Origin: Henricia sp. BOLD:AAB3569
Lineage: Eukaryota; Echinodermata; Asteroidea; Spinulosida; Echinasteridae
Assembly (NCBI GenBank): GCA_037783545.1
Contig: JBBELK010000060.1
Coordinates: 1,426,001 to 1,490,000 of the forward strand
Direction of reading: 5' to 3'
Length of the DNA stretch: 64,000 nucleotides
The notes beneath the pieces are model-generated. The model worked only from the letters and a program-made list of their open reading frames with translations. It did no database searches and had not been told where the DNA came from. Made by a program: the position numbers and the translations under genes. This document shows, piece by piece, positions 1 to 12,127 of the stretch (position 1 is its first letter; each line of letters opens with the position of its first letter).

Positions 1-535
1 TGCCAGGCAAAGTCCCCCATGATAGCAAATGTCTCCAACTGCACTGTACGCACTATACAGCGTCTGAGACAGCGATACAATGCCACCAACACCACTAACG
101 TGCATCGTCAGCACTGGCGTTACCGGCAGTGGCGGACAGTCATCTTTTCAGATAAAAGCTGATACTATACTGCATTTCATTCCATAGCAGATGGCCAAGC
201 AAGGGTGTGGCGAAGGAGGGGCGACATCGTTTTGCAGACGCATGCGTTATGGAACTAGACCCATGGGGAGGACCAAACATCACGGTTTGGGGTGGGATTA
301 GCCTGATTGTGAGACTTGGGGCCCATCATCTTCCAAAGCATCGGTCCAGGCATAGGTCGATGGGTCACGGCTTCTCGCTACATTGACTAGGTTTTGAGGA
401 CACATGTTGTCCCCCATTTCGTGCGATACCTGAATCACACATTAGAGCTGGACAACGTCCGTGCCCACGGCCAGAGCCACGAGACTTTCTCCAGCAGCAT
501 AACATTGCAACCATGCCTTGACCTGCCTAGACTTG
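1..535 (+). pseudogene. Degenerate Tc1-like transposase remnant
   Basis: Frame pieces read CTVRTIQRLRQRYNAT (paired-type helix-turn-helix), WRTVIFSDKS (the FSDES strand with the second catalytic Asp region), ADGQARVWRRRGD and, after about 440, DNVRAH, which matches the DNARPH motif. These lie in Tc1 order with frame changes, several stops and a missing middle section. The element begins before the window and no right terminal repeat is visible. It is unrelated in detail to the Tc1 copy at 1369. Confidence 0.6.
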
Positions 536-845
536 AAATCAATTCGTCTGACGCCATTTTACCGCACACGATCGATAGCCGTTTTTATGTGCACGGTTTT
601 GACCCGTATTACCGACTTAAGAAACCGGATTGCGCGACAATATTCACGATTCAAAGCGTGTTGACGCCGTTGCCAACACGTAGCAAGAACCAATCACGGT
701 AATCCACGCACCGCACTCCACGGTTTGGTAGCGTCCATTTTTTAACAGAAGGTGTTTAAATGAATATGCAGTAAGAACATTTTTGCAACTAGATACGTAT
801 CTTTATTCAGATGAACTGCGTTTTAACTTTTAGCGAAATGTAGTA

Positions 846-1090
846 GGGTCTTTCTATAAATTAGGGGTCCAATGTTGGTGTCCACCGTTACATTTTACAT
901 CTTGTTTTTGTAAATTCAGGACACATTCTTTAAATACTTTCCATCTCAAAGAGCGAGTACATAAAGTACAACTCATACAGAATGGTTCAAAGGCCATTTT
1001 AATGATTTTTGAACGAAAAATAACACATATCAGGTGTAACGGGGGACACTAAATGCCACACTTTTGGACCCCTAATTTATAGAAAGACCC
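846..1090. mobile_element. Foldback MITE with GGGTC ends (245 bp), 4-bp TSD AGTA
   Basis: The left arm begins GGGTCTTTCTATAAATTAGG and the right arm ends with its reverse complement. AGTA stands at 842-845 and again at 1091-1094. The inner arm text (ACATTTTACATCTTG, ACGGGGGACA) is shared with the element at 60301-60560, so the two are one family. No coding sequence. Confidence 0.75.
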
Positions 1091-1368
1091 AGTAGGTCTT
1101 CTTTGAGTCACGAGCATTTATACTGCGTACATTAAGTGTCCAATCAAATAGTATACATGTATACACAAATCTCCCCCACAACTATTGAGAGAATTGTCGG
1201 CTACGATTCTTGAATTGATTACTTAACCAAAACTTGGGCCAACGGAAAGCTCAAATTATTACTATGATTATGTCTCATTTTGAAATTCAGGAGTAATGGA
1301 TATTATTTAAATCCCAAAAAGGCTTTTTAAATTAAGTGCAGCCATGGTCGCGAACTGCAGCAGAGCTA

Positions 1369-3278
1369 CAGAAGTGCTCAAAATTATTTATACCCTTTGA
1401 AAAATTTAACATTTTTCAAATGTTCTCACTCCCAAAAACTATTGTGAAGGAACATTCACTGTATCCCAGGGGCCAATTTCATACAGCTGCTTAAGCATAA
1501 CAAATTGCTTAAGCACGACAAACTTTGCTTAATAAAATGAGGTTACCAACAAAAATTTCATGAGATTGTCATGGTAATGAAACAGTCCTCTGATACTGGT
1601 CATACACTGTTTATATCACATGAGGATTTCACTGGTAAAGTTCTCTACTAAGCAAGAGTTTTTTGTGCTTAAGCAAATTTGTGTGCTTAAACACCTCTAT
1701 GAAATTGGCCCCAGGACAGTTAGTTGCCTTGCACAAGACCACATGTTTTTGGCTTAGTACATTTCCATAACAATAGTAATGTCCAGATTTGCATTGTTGT
1801 GCCTGTTCAAAATTATTCATACCCCTTACAAAATATCAGCATTTAGGCCATTTTTTTGTGATAATGCACCTGCTTTCAACATTCCAGTGATTCCTTTTTG
1901 TTGCTGAACGGTTATCATAACGTGTTTGCATAAGATTTGATTCATTAACATATCTGTTCAATTAAAATTAAATCAAAGAATGTCATAGACGAGCACTCTG
2001 CTTGTAGGCTATTAGGGGAGGGGAGTTGATGCCTTCATTCTCAGTTTCTGGACTTGCGCATGGCTATTGTCAATGGCCACAAAGAAGGGAAAGGCTACAA
2101 GGCCCTTTCGAAGTATTTTAGAGTTCCAGTTTCCATCGTTCAGAGCATAATTAGGAAGTACAAGGAGTTCCACACAGTGATAAACCTTAAAGGGCGTGGT
2201 CGTAGGTCGAAGGTGTCACCTCGTCTGGCAAGAAAAGTGTGCCGAAAAGCCGGCAGCAATCCCCGCATTACCATGATAAGAGTCTCCAGAACAGCCTTGG
2301 CGAGTCTGGGACCAAGATATCCAGGCATGCAGACACTTTAGCGCACATTGCATCAGGGAGGTCTCTAGACCGCCGACCTAGAAAGACGCCACTCCTGAGG
2401 CAGATACATCAGAAAGCTCGTCTGGCCTTATATCTTAGGCACACCTGGACAAGGATCCAAGCTTCTGGTCATCGATTCTGTGGTCAGACGAGACAAAAAT
2501 GTAGCTTTTCGGGCACATGGATGTTGCTTATGTCTGGCGAAAGGGGAAGCGTACAATCCAAATAACACGATCCCAACCGTCAAGCATGAAGGTGGTAGCA
2601 TCATGATGTGGGGATGCTTCTCGGCAAATGGGACTGGGAATCTCGTCAAAGTGGTTGGGATCATGAAAAAGGAGCAGTATGTCATCGATGAAAACATCAA
2701 GCAGTCCGCTGAGAAACTCTAGCTTGGTCAGCATTGGGCCTACCAGCAGGGCAACGATCCCAAACATACTGCCAAGGCAGTCACGAAATGGTTCGAGGAC
2801 AACCATGTGGACGTTCTGGAGTGGCCGAGCCAAAGCCCGGATCTCGACCCGATCGATAATCTATGGAGGGAACTCAAGACTCGGGTGATGACAAGGAAGC
2901 CTTCCAACCTCAACGACCTTGAGTCTTTTGCGAATTAGGAGTGGGCGAAAATTCCGGTGGAAACATGTTTTGGCCTTGTAAGCCGATACAGGAACCGTTT
3001 GGAGGCTGTGATAAAAAACAAAGGCTAATCTATTGATTATTAAGAGCGACTTTATTAAGGGTATGAATAATTATGGACATGCCCTTTTTTGGAAATATGT
3101 CAATAAAATACACCCAAAATAATATATTACAGAAAATGTCACTTGTTGTTATTCTTTTAGTTGTTTGTCACATACTTATCATAAGTACATGTAAGCCAGA
3201 CAAAACTCACTCATTTATTAACATGATTCAAAATACTCTAAAAAATTACAAGGGTATGAAAAATTTTGAGCACATTTG
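1369..3278 (+). mobile_element. Tc1-like transposon with IR/DR ends, interrupted
   Basis: TA duplications at 1367-1368 and 3279-3280 flank ends that read CAGAAGTGCTC and GAGCACATTTG. An inner direct copy of the TTCAAAATTATTCATACCC repeat occurs near 1806 and its complement near 3057, in addition to the outer copies, giving the IR/DR layout of Sleeping Beauty type elements. Between them, 2045-3028 is a decayed Tc1 transposase: YKALSKYFRVP (helix-turn-helix), GRGRRSKVSP (GRPRK-like hook), then HGGSIMMWGCFSANGTG-like text in another frame, and [15 protein letters not shown] near 2832. Several frameshifts and stops make it inactive. A 242-bp element sits at 1470-1711. Confidence 0.8.
1470..1711. 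mobile_element. GGGCCAATTTC foldback MITE nested in Tc1, TSD CAG
   Basis: The ends are GGGCCAATTTCAT and ATGAAATTGGCCC with inner TTAAGCA repeats on both arms. CAG at 1467-1469 is repeated at 1712-1714. The sister Tc1 fragment at 12557 has the uninterrupted text TATCCCAGGAAAGTTAG, which is the empty site. Same family as 51485-51731. Confidence 0.85.
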
Positions 3279-3670
3279 TAAGTGCAACATTTGAGGGTGT
3301 GGGCCCAGATTCCAATGGTATTTATCAACCGTCTAGTGCACTCCACGTACATTTTACCGAATGTGTGTGGCCGTTATCAACGCCCGTGGTGGCCATACAC
3401 GATATTGAATTGCATGCCCCAACACTGGAAATTTTGTTATCCGAAGAAAGCTCTCAGGCTCCCAAATCTTTCGGTAGAATGTGACGAGTATGCTTGCAAA
3501 GAATGGGCTTCAACCGATGCCCCTTGTTCGCGTAATGCTATTTTCAAAATGAAGCTTCCATTACCCAGATTCATGCGACGTTTCTTTTGCGGTACAGTAT
3601 ATGGAATTGCCCATGCAGGCCATATCTTGTGCTCTTTCGACTTTGAATTATGGGTGACTATATATTGCAG

Positions 3671-6600
3671 AAGTTGTCGGACAGAAGATTGATCATGTGG
3701 GCCTGTGTACCGGTGGCAGTGGATATCGGTATACTGATCATTCGACTAGTTGTAGATGACGTCATCGTACAGAAAGTGCGCACCGATGCAGTGGTAAGTC
3801 ATTTATTATAGTTCAAAACTACCAGAAACTTAGTCCGACCTTTCATATGCCAGTCCTTCAATGTAAATCATATGGGAACAACTTTTGAACACAACAGATG
3901 TGGAATGTCAAAAACGACGACTATCGAAACCGTGCTCGGCATCCGACTATATCATTAGTAGTTCACAAGATCATTTATAGTAACTTGCAAGTAAGCTTGT
4001 AACTAACTACACGTTTAAAAGTAAACTTGCACCTAGTACCCGAGTAAATTACACACTCCCAACATGGCTACTATCTAGTTTACGTATAGGGCGCTTTCAC
4101 AGGGGGGTCAAAGGTCACAGATCACTATAGCTTGTCTTCCAGAACAATAGAGTCACGTGCCTTTCTGCTAGCAGCCACGTGTTTCCCCACATAGCTCTAT
4201 TGTTCTCTCCTATTCTGGAAGACAAGCAACAGTGACCCGTGACCTTTTGACCCCCTGTGAAAGCGCCCTATGAAATTTTACTTGTGAGATATACGGATAA
4301 TCTTGGGTATCAGCCGCTGTCGCTCGTGGCCAAGGAACTTCCGGTTAATTTGCATATTTACTTAGTAACGAGTCCCGTTTGGACGCAATTGAAATTAAAA
4401 ATGTTTACGGTTCCCAGCGTGCCGTAGTCTTGGTGTATGTGCCATCCATTGTCGAGAGAGGGCGCCGCACGTTGTATATGCAGTAGCGCATTGGGACTTT
4501 TCCAGACTCTTCTCAGGAAACCCAAGCACATTGCAAGCATGCTTCTTTATGCTGTGCAAACTGCATACAAATGGCTCAATGCTAATTAGCATAGTTTTAA
4601 AGACAGATCACAAAACATTTAAAAACAGCTGCACTACATAACTAAAGAATTATGTTGATAGGTGCAATAATACTTTAGAAAACCTCAAAAATCCATGCAA
4701 TTTTCTTTTAAAGCACCTCCAGTTTGCAATATCTCACACTAAATTACCGTTTGACACGGGAAAATTTGTTGTGTGTTACCATTGGTATAAACACTTTTAG
4801 TCAGGTTTTTCTCGTAAACTCGTGAAGTAAAACTTTGGGTAACTGCAAATGATGCACTTGGGCTTTGACATGATCACTGTCAGTCTGGTGTGCCATTATA
4901 CACATCGCACGAGCGTGTGCACAGTTGCAAGTTGCCAGGCTGGTCTGCTCATGATACTGGATGTTATTTTCTTGCCTAATTATCTGTTGACCTTTACAAA
5001 ACATATGCATAATTCAGCTAGGTGTTACAAAGGAAAAGTCTAGAAAGACGCTACTGTGCGTCAGCTGGCTGCACTCTCAGAACGCTGGTTAAAATATCAC
5101 TGGTTAAAAATCAGTTGGTTAAAAATCTCCCAATGTTGGTTAAATTCTCCGAGTTGGGTAAATTTTTCTTTAACCAGGGGTTGGTTAAGAAATATTATGC
5201 TTTCTGGTTGGGTAAACAGCGGGTTGTGTAAAATATAAGATCAGAGGGCTGTATTTTAACCAACTATGGTTATAATTTACACCCCCCGCAAAGCGAAAGT
5301 TGGTAAAAAAATTCGCCCAACATGTCACGTGGTGTCCAGTGAAAGCTACCATTGGTTAGTGACTCGATTGTCTGCAGAAAGGCAAGAGCGACAAAATGCC
5401 CACGCGCGTTCGTTTCGTGTACGTGTGTGTGCCTTGTACGTGTAAAACTACTACACAAACGTATACAGGACTCGTGTCATGGAGGATGTGTTGACGGCAA
5501 ATTTGCAAAATGTAGTGGTGTTTCCGAGCCGAAACGACAATTTCAGGTAAGTTTTGTCTCGTTAATTGTCTGGTCCGATCGGTGAATGGTGGGGGGACAT
5601 TTTAGTGGTTGCTAGCGGTCGGTTTTGGAAACCTTTCTCGAAGATTTAAGCCGATTTCAAAGTGTTATTTTTTACCCGTACGCGCGGGTTGTCACGAGTA
5701 TAACGTTACTTTCACGTTGCATGCAGCGCGCCGTGTGCAGCGAGTGCGGGCCACAAACTACATCACATGTACAGTACACCATACTCGCTACGCACGGCCT
5801 GTATACGTGTAACTTTTTCCCACCACTGGCCCGCCGGGCTGCCCCACCTAAGAGGGAGGGATTATCACTTTTCGAATGACAAATTCTCCACCCGTGGGGC
5901 AAAATTTGGGTTACAAACTCCCCACACATGGGCTAAAAGATGCACGTTTTGCTCCCTGTGCGCTGAAAATTTGATTTCCATGCGTTTAAGTCCCACCCTG
6001 GGGCACGGAAATCGTCGGACCAAATCCCCACCTAAGGGGTGGGGCATCGCAGGGTGGAGTAGCGCGGGGGAGGGATGGGGGCAGTGATAGGTGCATTATT
6101 AATAATAATAATGAATATTTGTAATGCGCCGGTATCCATCAGAAAGATTATCAGTTGCTATTAGTTTAATAGTAGTATGAATGGATGGGTCACATATAGG
6201 CCTACCGCCTTTGGATCTTACTATGTTAATACTAGTCCTTGTTTCATTTTGTTTATCCACACAGTGCTGATCGGATTGGATCGGATTTGGCATCTTGGCC
6301 GCAACTGTTACTCGACAACAACTATGACAGCAGAGGCCAAGGCCATAACCACTCATCATGCACATCATAGTTGATCTGACTAGGCTACTGCTAAGCAAGG
6401 CTTCGGCGTGAACCACGTCTTTTTGGTCAAAGCTGCATTTTGGCCACTATTTCGACACAACTACAGGTTGAGTAAAAAAAAACTATACACTTTTAAAATT
6501 ACTTGTTGTGTTTTAATGTATCAATATTTATTGGAGATGTTTTGACAACATGTATTTTGGATAAGTTCTCCTGTGTCTTTTGGTAGCAGTTTAATTAAAT

Positions 6601-9600
6601 TATGTCTCATGCATGACCGCACATGAGGCAAATAAGGGTGTCGGGTGGAACACGACTTGCGCCAATTCAGTATGGCTATAGGAAAAAGAAAAGGATTTGA
6701 ACCAGTGCAGAGCTGCCATCCGTCCCAGATTTTGCAACAGGTTCTTCGGAAAATAATTAATTTGGTGGTCTCTTTTTTTTTCTCTTCTGATGTTGGCGCA
6801 AGTCGTGTTCCACCTGAGATCCTTATTTGCCTCATGTGCGGTCATGCATGAAACATAATTTAAAGGACACAGGAGAACCTATCCAAAATACATGTCAGAA
6901 CATCTCATATAAATATTTGTACACTAAAACACAAAAAGTAATTTTAAAAGTGTATAATAGTTTTTTGTTTACTCACACTGTAGAACGAACTTGCCATTAA
7001 TTGTAATTGCAACTCGGAAATTGTTATTTCCTAATCTGAATTTAACCTTTCTTTGGCTGTGTAAACCACAAAAATAAAAGTACGCTTTCTGACGTCATAT
7101 AGTGCAGCTGAGCTAAACGTCACACTTGTAAGCATTCTCGAACTCATTGTTAACACAGTGTGATGGTGAAACATTTAAAAATGAAAATGTTTGAAGGAAG
7201 CCAAACACTTTCATTTAGAAAATACCAGTATATATTTGGCCTACACCTGCTGCTAAAATACATACATGTACATCAAATATCACAAAATAAATAAAATTTA
7301 AAAATGTAAAACTGTCAAGTCCATCGTGTGGTGTTTGCCTTTATTTAGTGTCCTTTATACCCAAATATCTTTTTTATAAACTTTTAACATAATAAATTAA
7401 CCAACTGTTGGTAAAATATTGCCCAATTACTGTGAACAGCATTTCAGTAAAATGCCCAACCATTCGGGTATAACCAACTGCATGGTTAAAATTTGCCCAA
7501 CTCGGCATTAACCAACAGATTGGTTAAAATAAAATTAACCAATAATTGGTTAAAAAGTTTAACCAACTACGTATTAAAATTTAACCAACCTGGGTTGGTT
7601 AAGGTTTTAACCAACTGTTGGGATGTTCACCTGGTAATACATGGTTGGTTAAAATTTTAACCAAGTTGGTTAAAATTTTTAACCAACGTTCTGAGAGTGT
7701 GGTACATAGGGCATCCTCTCTTTGCGATTGTTGGTTGAAGTCATCCGTGACACAATAGCGTCCTATTATGATTATAAAGCTGCAGAAACATCAAAGTATG
7801 TTATGATTTGGTTTTCTAATCCACACAGTACACCTACCCGAGTGCGCTTTAACGTTTTCACAGTGTTGTCTTGGTGAAGCATTAAGCATGCATTGCTAAT
7901 GAAATTACCTTGGATACAGGAAGACACCAGTCGGCCCGGGAAAGAAGTATTCACCATCCCTGTTCGACAGTTCTGTTGGTGCCGGCACAACATTTACTAC
8001 ACGGCAGCTTTGTACGTGACTAAGGGCGTATTGCTGGTATTTGGAATCTTTCTGGCTTGGGAGACGAGGCAAATTGCAGTGGCAGAGTTTAACGATAGTA
8101 AGAATCTACCTGATAAAAACTGGCCAAGTTTCAAAACAATTTTCACAGCGCCCTCAGGTTCATTTGTTGCATAAATATCTAACTTAAGACAGTTTACTCA
8201 TTATCAGTGGTAGGGAGCACATCGCGTGGAGTGTTTTTTAAACACGTTTCAGTCTGGGTCGGTTTCTTCAAAGGTACTGGTATGGTGAAAAGTGACCCAA
8301 GCGCATGCGGTTAGAATTATTCTAGCCCTATCCGGTTTTAAACTGGCGAACCACACATTGTTTCCCTTATGGGTATCGGTACTATTTAAAGAAACAAACC
8401 AGAGCGTCCAGTCTACTTGGAGTGTTGTACTTTAATAGTACCATGTCGCTGTTGTCGCCAATGGGAGACTTCTGAAACGCGCGGTGGCAGCAAACAAACC
8501 GGTCTTTTTTTTTCTATTGTTTACGTCACGCTTGAGCCAATTGCATGCGCATGCTCAATATTACGTAAACAATATAATAGGACCGGGTTTGTTTGCTGCC
8601 ACCAAGCGTCTCAAAATCTCCCATTACCAGCTGCCCTTACTAGTGAAAAAGCGACAGCACATGGTACAAACGGCGCGTCTCACAGAATACAGTGTAAACA
8701 TCCACTGTATGATGGCCAGTGTGAAACGTTTAATAGGACTATACATGAAATACTTGCTATGAGACTCTCCCCATCACAGCGTATTAAGTTCGTTGGGATT
8801 CATTCACTGAAACAACACCAGTGAGTTGGTAGTGAGTTCGCTAGGCCTGAATATTACATTAAAACGATGCTCGTACTTTTATTCTTCGCTTTTTAAAATT
8901 AGTACAGAGGGTTGACAACAGATGGAAAATGCGTTTTCAGATGAATTGACTTAACCTTAAATAAGGTTTACTTTCGTTGTATCCTAGCCAAACAACTTGA
9001 TGTGCTTCTTGCTAACAGGTAAATACCTTGCAATGTCGGTGTACCTCGTGGCGTTAACGGCAGCAATCACCATCCCCGTTTCGTCCTCGCACAGTGTTGA
9101 CGTCAACGTAAACTACGTTATTGTTAGTGCGGCTGTCATCTTTGCGACAACGGCTGTTTTGTGTTTCGTATTTCTACCGAAAGTAAGTTTTTTTTATAGA
9201 ACTGATTTTAAACTAAGTTAATATCAAGTACAGATTATTTGCATATCTGTGAAAAGGTTGAACATTTGGTGCAAATGCACAAGTGCGAAGTATTTTGCTG
9301 TTAGTCCCGTGGCAACCGGGCTCTGGGGGTCTCACCCTTCCAGATATTTCTTTCGATGTTAATTCTTGTGGGCAAATGTATTGTAATTTCCCTAAATTTG
9401 GTCGATAAATTAGAAGCCGTGCCACCGAAAAAAATGCATTCGCTACGCTCCCGGTCACATGTACATTGTATTTTTCTTGGAAAAAAAGATTTCATGGAAA
9501 CAAATAAGCTTGGTAAGAGCTTAAACTTAACGGCCACGGGGAAATCTCGTTAAATAAATCCTCAAGAGAATAAGTTTTTTTAAAAATGAGTTCAGCAAAG

Positions 9601-10261
9601 GTTTGAGTTAAATATTTCAATTCCATTCGTCTACTTTTGAATACCATTATGTTTTAATTCGATTTAAAAATGGTTTCAAGTTGGACGCATCGAGATTTCA
9701 ATGCATTTTCTCCGCTATAAGAATATTTAAAAAGACTCAAACGGTGAAACAGAGCGTCGCATATAAAGGAAAATATCAATTAAAGTATAAATGTAAATGT
9801 ATATCTGGGGCCAAGTCCATCCCTTGTTACGACTAATCACATATATTTGTTTAAGGTTAATCTACTATTTTTAATTTTTATTTATCTTCACTAAATTATG
9901 TTGTGAAGGTGATTCTGTTGTGGCAAACGCGAAACCGGGAATTATCCATCTCAACGATAAAGACAGTTAGTTTCTCTGACGTCGGGATGAATTCGTTTTA
10001 CAGTGCTACTTTAAAGAAGGTACGTATACATATTGACTTCGTAAAATTAGGACAAAAGTATGTCCGTGGATGCTAAGGAAGGCAAGCTAAATGAAATTCA
10101 TTTACATCCTATCTAATGTCATTCTCGTTTTCTTCTTACAGAAACTGCGCGAGCTTGAAACTTTGAAGTTTAAATGTCGCTCCGTGATGCAGGGGGCTGC
10201 CACGAAGAAACTGTGTACATCGGATAGAGAGGTTGTATCTGCTGAAAACAGTCCAAAATAG
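3671..10261 (+). CDS. GABA-B receptor subunit 2-like, 3' part (receptor A, last five exons)
   Basis: Exons 3671-3793, 7920-8097, 9019-9182, 9909-10019 and 10142-10261 (stop TAG 10259-10261) join in phase to 231 codons plus stop. Exon 1 here covers the end of intracellular loop 2 and TM4; exon 2 holds ECL2 with FCWC and TM5 (GVLLVFGIFLAWETR); exon 3 starts with SKYLAMSVY and holds TM6-TM7, ending FVFLPK; exon 4 begins VILLWQTR; the last exon begins KLRELETLK, a short helical stretch like the coiled coil that pairs GABA-B subunits. WETR followed by NDSKY and MSVY matches vertebrate GABBR2 better than GABBR1. In the family this subunit couples to Gi/o at the plasma membrane. Splice sites are all GT-AG. 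Exons for the extracellular domain and TM1-TM3 are not found upstream and must lie left of the window. The tail is very short compared with vertebrate GABBR2. Receptor B at 21597-48266 is a convergent paralog with identical lengths for the first three exons. Confidence 0.88.
4089..4268. mobile_element. Foldback MITE (180 bp), TSD TA
   Basis: The ends GGGCGCTTTCACAGGGGG and CCCCCTGTGAAAGCGCCC are perfect inverted copies flanked by TA at 4087-4088 and 4269-4270. The arms extend inward past GCTTGTCTTCCAGAA. It lies in the first visible intron of receptor A. Confidence 0.75.
4640..4880 (+). repeat. Dispersed repeat R2, copy 1
   Basis: Contains CTTTTAGTCAGGTTTTTCTC and GTGAAGTAAAACTTTGGGTA, shared with about 42310-42550 (same strand) and with about 46085-46225 (opposite strand). 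Copies differ at roughly one base in five. No ends or coding content recognised. Confidence 0.55.
5479..5546 (+). other. Possible leftover coding exon inside the CACT element
   Basis: ATG at 5479 opens MEDVLTANLQNVVVFPSRND and runs to a GTAAGT donor at 5547. No homolog is recognised and no following exon is found. It could be the first exon of the element's own lost gene or of a captured host gene, or chance. Confidence 0.25.
6464..6980. mobile_element. Mariner-type MITE with 190-200-bp inverted arms, TSD TA
   Basis: TA at 6462-6463 and 6981-6982 flank CAGGTTGAGTAAA and TTTACTCACACTG. The arms (to about 6660 and from about 6793) match closely, for example GGTGGAACACGACTTGCGCC and GGCGCAAGTCGTGTTCCACC. 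Nested in the CACT element. Confidence 0.75.
8460..8625. mobile_element. Foldback MITE, 166 bp
   Basis: The arms AATGGGAGACTT and AATCTCCCATT continue inward with GGTGGCAGCAAACAAACCGG and its mirror. It lies in the second visible intron of receptor A. A weaker inverted pair (GGTTTCTTCAAAGGTACTGG and GTACTATTTAAAGAAACAAA) flanks it at about 8258-8402. Confidence 0.6.
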
Positions 10262-10892
10262 CAGCGTAAAAATGACTTGTTTATTGGATGCCGGTTTTTT
10301 AGGGGGTGGTGTTACCTGCTTAAATTTCGGATACTTTTGCTAAACATTGGTAGATTTTTAAAGATATCCTTAGAAATTTACAAGTTGAGAGCGCGTAATT
10401 TCAGAATCGTAACGAGAAAAACATGACACATGATATACGATATCTTAAAACCCTTAGAAACATTGGGGTAAGGGGGTGAACATGTGATCTAAACAAGCTC
10501 CTTTTAGCGTGTAGTCGCTGTGTTTTACCAACGGCGTTATTTTTGAAATTCAGTCGTTCAATAACAAGCTACATATCGAGTGCATTTCGCAGTGCGATCT
10601 TGACAACTGGCTTACTAAATGCTACGGAATTATTAAAGCCAGATCATATCGATCATTTGTGATATTTATCTCACTACCATTTTGAAATTTCGCGCTATCA
10701 TTCCGTATATTTCTTTAAGATATCGTCAAAAACCAACAACGTTTTTGGTTTCCGTTCAGATGTTGTTCCAAAGGCAACAAAGTAACAGGGATTTGTCTTT
10801 TGGTCAGTACGCTGGAAGTTTGGAATACCTTTTTACAAGTTGTACAATATTCGAATATGTCTAAATTATATGTGTACAGGGGCTATACGCTT

Positions 10893-10898
10893 AATAAA
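10893..10898 (+). promoter_or_regulatory. Candidate polyadenylation signal of receptor A
   Basis: AATAAA 632 bp after the stop codon at 10261; it is the first canonical hexamer I noticed on the plus strand after the gene. Position is plausible only if the 3' UTR is about 0.65 kb. Confidence 0.3.
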
Positions 10899-10913
10899 TC
10901 TACATGTAGAATG

Positions 10914-10976
10914 CTAATGAGGCTGTCCCACGATCTCAATAGCCTCCCAATTGAGATTGTGGGACAGCCTCATCAG
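10914..10976. repeat. Near-perfect 27-bp hairpin
   Basis: The arms 10914-10940 and 10950-10976 pair over 27 bases around a 9-base loop, with two mismatches that become G-U or A-C on RNA. It contains GAGGCTGTCCCAC. Size is pre-miRNA-like, but a minimal MITE is equally likely. Confidence 0.5.
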
Positions 10977-11335
10977 GATGACATCAAGAAGTTTTGTCAG
11001 GAAGCGAATCGCTTTCTGGCCCAGCAGTCTTTTAATTAATGATCATATTTGTAATACAGTATATTACTTTTGTGTTATTGTTTTGTTTTAAATTACTCCT
11101 TCTTGACGGTTACTTAATATTTACCTTCATGGGAGCTTTACAGAAACAGACGGTTCGTAAGAAAGCGCAAGTGTAATAGAATATTCGTACCACACCTGCA
11201 AGACGTTTAGACAGGTATTATTCCAATATACATAATTTGTGAGCACTGACAACTTTCATCTTCTTTGAAAATAATTTAACGCGCATGCGTGTTAAATATT
11301 GAATATTCATGCAAATGAGATTGCGCGCATGCGTA

Positions 11336-12127
11336 CACTACCCATCAAAACTTTGGAAACACCTTGAAAGTTTCAGGTTTTTTAAAGAAGAAAACGTATA
11401 ATTTGTTGAATGTTAATTTTGTGAAAGCAAACGTAGGTGTATTCTAACAAATAGCAATATATTTTAGTGCCATCTTCGGCCTCAGCAGTGGGCTTTATCA
11501 AATTGGAGCTAGAGCATGCAAAAAGAAACGGCTGAAAGAAACGTAGCAGCTATGACAGCTACGTATTGAGCTCATGCCAATGACGTCATTTTGGGAGTAA
11601 AACAATGCCGCGTCGTTGTGGAAGCAATGTGCGTGCGCGTTGTGTGTGTCCATAGCGCGCGTAACGCGCTATGATGAGGCTCCCATTGGTGAACTAAACC
11701 GCGTTACGCCCACCAGAGACACACACAACGCGCGCGCACATTGCTTCCACAATGACTCAGCATTATTTGACTCCCAAAATGGCATATTCGCACGTGTTCG
11801 AAAGGGGTCAATATACACACAATCTCTGCATCCTAATGGTCATTTTCTCCGAACATTCAGTGTAAATACGCCTCTTTTAAGACTCTCCAGAGGTTTTCTT
11901 GGCTGGTTGGGCATTTCTTTCTGACCCGATCCAACTCCTCCCAGAGCAGCTCAATGGGATTGAGATCAGGTGATGGACAGCACTCCAGATGACTGCTTTC
12001 TCTCCAGATACCCCCTTACACCGCCGTTTGCTTTAATAGCTTGGTTTATTATGAATAAACAAAATAATACTTGCTTCTTAAAACCTATAAAACTGTCAAG
12101 GTGTTTCCAAAGTTTTGATGGGTAGTG
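11336..12127 (-). mobile_element. Deleted Tc1-like transposon, TSD TA
   Basis: TA at 11334-11335 and 12128-12129 flank CACTACCCATCAAAACTTTG and its mirror; the terminal match continues through GGAAACACCTTGA. On the minus strand 11976-11873 encodes SPDLNPIELLWEELDRV, the C-terminal Tc1 motif with its catalytic region; the rest of the transposase is gone. A foldback element sits inside at 11588-11780. Confidence 0.8.
11588..11780. mobile_element. Foldback element nested in Tc1 remnant
   Basis: The arms start ATTTTGGGAGT and end ACTCCCAAAAT, continuing with GTGGAAGCAATGTGCG and CGCACATTGCTTCCAC. GC-rich centre with GTGTGTGTC and GACACACAC on opposite arms. No clear target duplication. Confidence 0.6.

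Larger units (their letters stand above)
5072..7699. mobile_element. CACT-ended transposon (CACTA/EnSpm-like), non-autonomous, 2.6 kb
   Basis: The ends are CACTCTCAGAACGCTGGTTA and its mirror at 7680-7699 (TAACCAACGTTCTGAGAGTG), with TG at 5070-5071 and 7700-7701. About 170 bp at the left and 310 bp at the right are filled with short GGTTAAAA/TTTTAACC repeats, like the subterminal transposase-binding repeats of CACTA elements. No transposase is recognisable; a possible first exon lies at 5479-5546. A 517-bp mariner-type MITE is nested at 6464-6980. The segment 5820-6085 has clusters of CCCACCTAAG and GTGGGGC palindromes. Confidence 0.7.
10262..11335. other. Downstream intergenic DNA of receptor A
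   Basis: Holds the 3' UTR region, a copy of part of dispersed repeat R3 around 10665-10750 (TTTGAAATTTCGCGC, ATATCGTCAAAAA), and the 10914-10976 hairpin. No other gene seen. Confidence 0.5.

Noticed and set aside
3266-3670. Extra receptor A exon in the open frames before 3671
   Set aside because: No class C receptor motif, and the translated text lacks a TM segment; the TM2-TM3 exons expected upstream are not in the window.
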